Positions 4,619 to 5,612 of a DNA stretch of 5,612 bases are shown in pieces. The translations under genes were made by a program, and so were the position numbers. Source of the DNA: a bacterium (GTDB lineage: Bacteria; Eremiobacterota; Eremiobacteria; Baltobacterales; Baltobacteraceae); the NCBI GenBank assembly GCA_021781095.1, contig JAJXXM010000358.1, forward strand, positions 1 to 5,612, read 5' to 3'. The notes below the pieces were generated by a model. It saw only the letters and a program-made list of their open reading frames with translations, had not been told where the DNA came from and ran no database searches. Position 1 is the stretch's first letter. Each line of letters starts with the position of its first letter.

Positions 4619-5612
4619 GTGATCTCGCCGCGACGGATTTTTTTCTCGACCGGTGAGCCGTCGGGAGAGTTCGCTGCACTCGCATTGGGTGAAGCGATGC
4701 GCGCTGCGGACCCCGCGCTCCGTTTTTCCGGAATCGGTGCCGAGGGTATGCGCGCTGCAGGCTGGGAGCTCTACGCCGATCACACCGGCTGGGCGAGCCT
4801 CGGACCACTCGCTGCAATTCCGCGTATTCCGAAATTGCTGCGCGAGATGTGGAAATGCGCGCGGGATCTCGCGGCCGCGCCGCCGGACCTCGTCGTTCTC
4901 GTCGATTTTGGTGCCTTTAACGTTCGATTGGCAAAAGAGCTTCGCGACAAATATCGTTACGTCGGGCCGATTCTCTATCTTTTTCCGCCGGGTGCGTGGC
5001 TCGACGATCCGGGCCCGGCGCGTGCGGTTGCAGCGCGGGCGTTCCCGCTCACGGGATTTGCGCACCAAGAGGCGTTTTATCATTCGTTGAACCTGCCGAT
5101 TGCGTTCTTCGGCCACCCGCTCGCGCCGCGCATTGCCTCGCGTCCGCAACGCATCGCTCCACCAAGCGATGGCGGCACGCTCGCGCTGCTGCCCGGAAGC
5201 CGACGCGACGAAATAGCGCGGCTTGCCCCGCGTCTGCGTGAGGCACTCGCGTTGGTTCGGCGTACGCGGCCGCGCGTTCGTGCCCGCGTTGGTGCCTCCG
5301 ACGCCGCGGCGCGGACGCTCTTAGAGAAGGTCTTCCGGGACGTCGAGGGGACGGAAATCGTCGACGGGTTGCAAACGGCGATCCGCGATGCCGATGCTGC
5401 ATGGGTGGCATCGGGCACGGCGGTTTTGGAGACGACGCTGAGCAACGTGCCGACGATCGCCCTTTACGCGATCACGCCGTTGCTCGCTGCGCACGCGCGT
5501 CGCCTGATGCGTCGCCCGTACATCACGTTACCGAATCTGATTCTCGACCGCGAAGCGATTCCGGAGTTGCTGCAAGAGCGAGCGACCCCGGCGGAACTTG
5601 CCGCCGCGATGG
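4619..5612 (+). CDS. lpxB: Lipid-A-disaccharide synthase LpxB, 3' partial, divergent
   Basis: LpxB is a GT19 glycosyltransferase at the inner membrane that joins UDP-diacylglucosamine and lipid X into the lipid A disaccharide. The frame is open to the right edge: 331 residues are seen, about 40 fewer than the usual 380. GTG 4619 is the first possible start after the in-frame lpxA stop, with AAGAG at 4608-4612 as a weak ribosome binding site. Family motifs are STGEPSGEF (10-18), VDFGAFNVRLAKEL (95-108, D96 matching E. coli D98), FFGHPLAP (163-170), LALLPGSRRDEI (188-199, R195 matching R201), ASGTAVLE (264-271), and LPNLILDREAIPELLQE (304-320). Two signatures differ: GE-SGD reads GE-SGE, and the SPxxWAW block reads FPPGAWLDD (122-130). 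The gene's position after lpxA supports LpxB, though an LpxB-related transferase with altered specificity is possible. Confidence 0.9.
   Translation, partial: MISPRRIFFSTGEPSGEFAALALGEAMRAADPALRFSGIGAEGMRAAGWELYADHTGWASLGPLAAIPRIPKLLREMWKCARDLAAAPPDLVVLVDFGAFNVRLAKELRDKYRYVGPILYLFPPGAWLDDPGPARAVAARAFPLTGFAHQEAFYHSLNLPIAFFGHPLAPRIASRPQRIAPPSDGGTLALLPGSRRDEIARLAPRLREALALVRRTRPRVRARVGASDAAARTLLEKVFRDVEGTEIVDGLQTAIRDADAAWVASGTAVLETTLSNVPTIALYAITPLLAAHARRLMRRPYITLPNLILDREAIPELLQERATPAELAAAM

Noticed and set aside
4499..5149. 216-residue minus-strand frame and a 145-residue plus-strand frame (4653-5090) across the start of lpxB
   Set aside because: Both are shadows of the lpxB frame, which carries clear LpxB motifs and stays open from 4619 to the window end.

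Overview
The window lies inside a compact, single-strand (+) outer-membrane biogenesis cluster. It holds two Skp/OmpH-type periplasmic chaperone genes followed by lpxD, lpxC, fabZ, lpxA and lpxB. This is the first half of the Raetz lipid A pathway plus the acyl-ACP dehydratase that competes for its acyl donor. Every base is coding or lies in a junction of 9 bases or fewer, and there is no gene-free stretch. No RNA gene, mobile element, CRISPR array, tRNA or clear terminator is visible. Both end genes are incomplete: the first OmpH gene runs in from the left edge and lpxB runs off the right edge.

Organism: a diderm (LPS-making) bacterium with moderately high GC. A hand count gives about 53% in 421-480 (OmpH gene) and about 62% in 1861-1920 (lpxD). 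The order ompH-ompH-lpxD-lpxC-fabZ-lpxA-lpxB differs from the proteobacterial bamA-skp-lpxD-fabZ-lpxA-lpxB, where lpxC lies elsewhere. It resembles the outer-membrane clusters of diderm Terrabacteria (Negativicutes, Cyanobacteria and relatives). A lineage such as Eremiobacterota/Vulcanimicrobiota is a guess from this order and the base composition, not shown by the sequence.

Layout: 2-1063, long coiled-coil OmpH-like protein (5' partial). 1060-1464, small OmpH-family lipoprotein, overlapping its neighbour by 4 bases. 1470-2504, lpxD. 2514-3353, lpxC. 3350-3826, fabZ, overlapping lpxC by 4 bases. 3833-4609, lpxA. 4619 to the end, lpxB (3' partial). Five of the six visible starts are GTG; only lpxA starts with ATG. 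The tight spacing implies one transcript, whose promoter would lie left of the window.

How the genes work together: LpxA puts a 3-hydroxyacyl chain on UDP-GlcNAc, LpxC removes the acetyl group, LpxD adds the N-linked 3-hydroxyacyl chain, and LpxB condenses two products into the lipid A disaccharide. FabZ uses the same 3-hydroxyacyl-ACP pool for membrane phospholipid synthesis. The UDP-diacylglucosamine hydrolase step between LpxD and LpxB (LpxH, LpxI or LpxG) is not encoded here. The OmpH proteins probably chaperone outer-membrane proteins in the same envelope programme. I see no wholly new system. The points most worth a second look are the lipid-anchored OmpH paralogue, the very long OmpH partner, and an LpxB with altered signature motifs.
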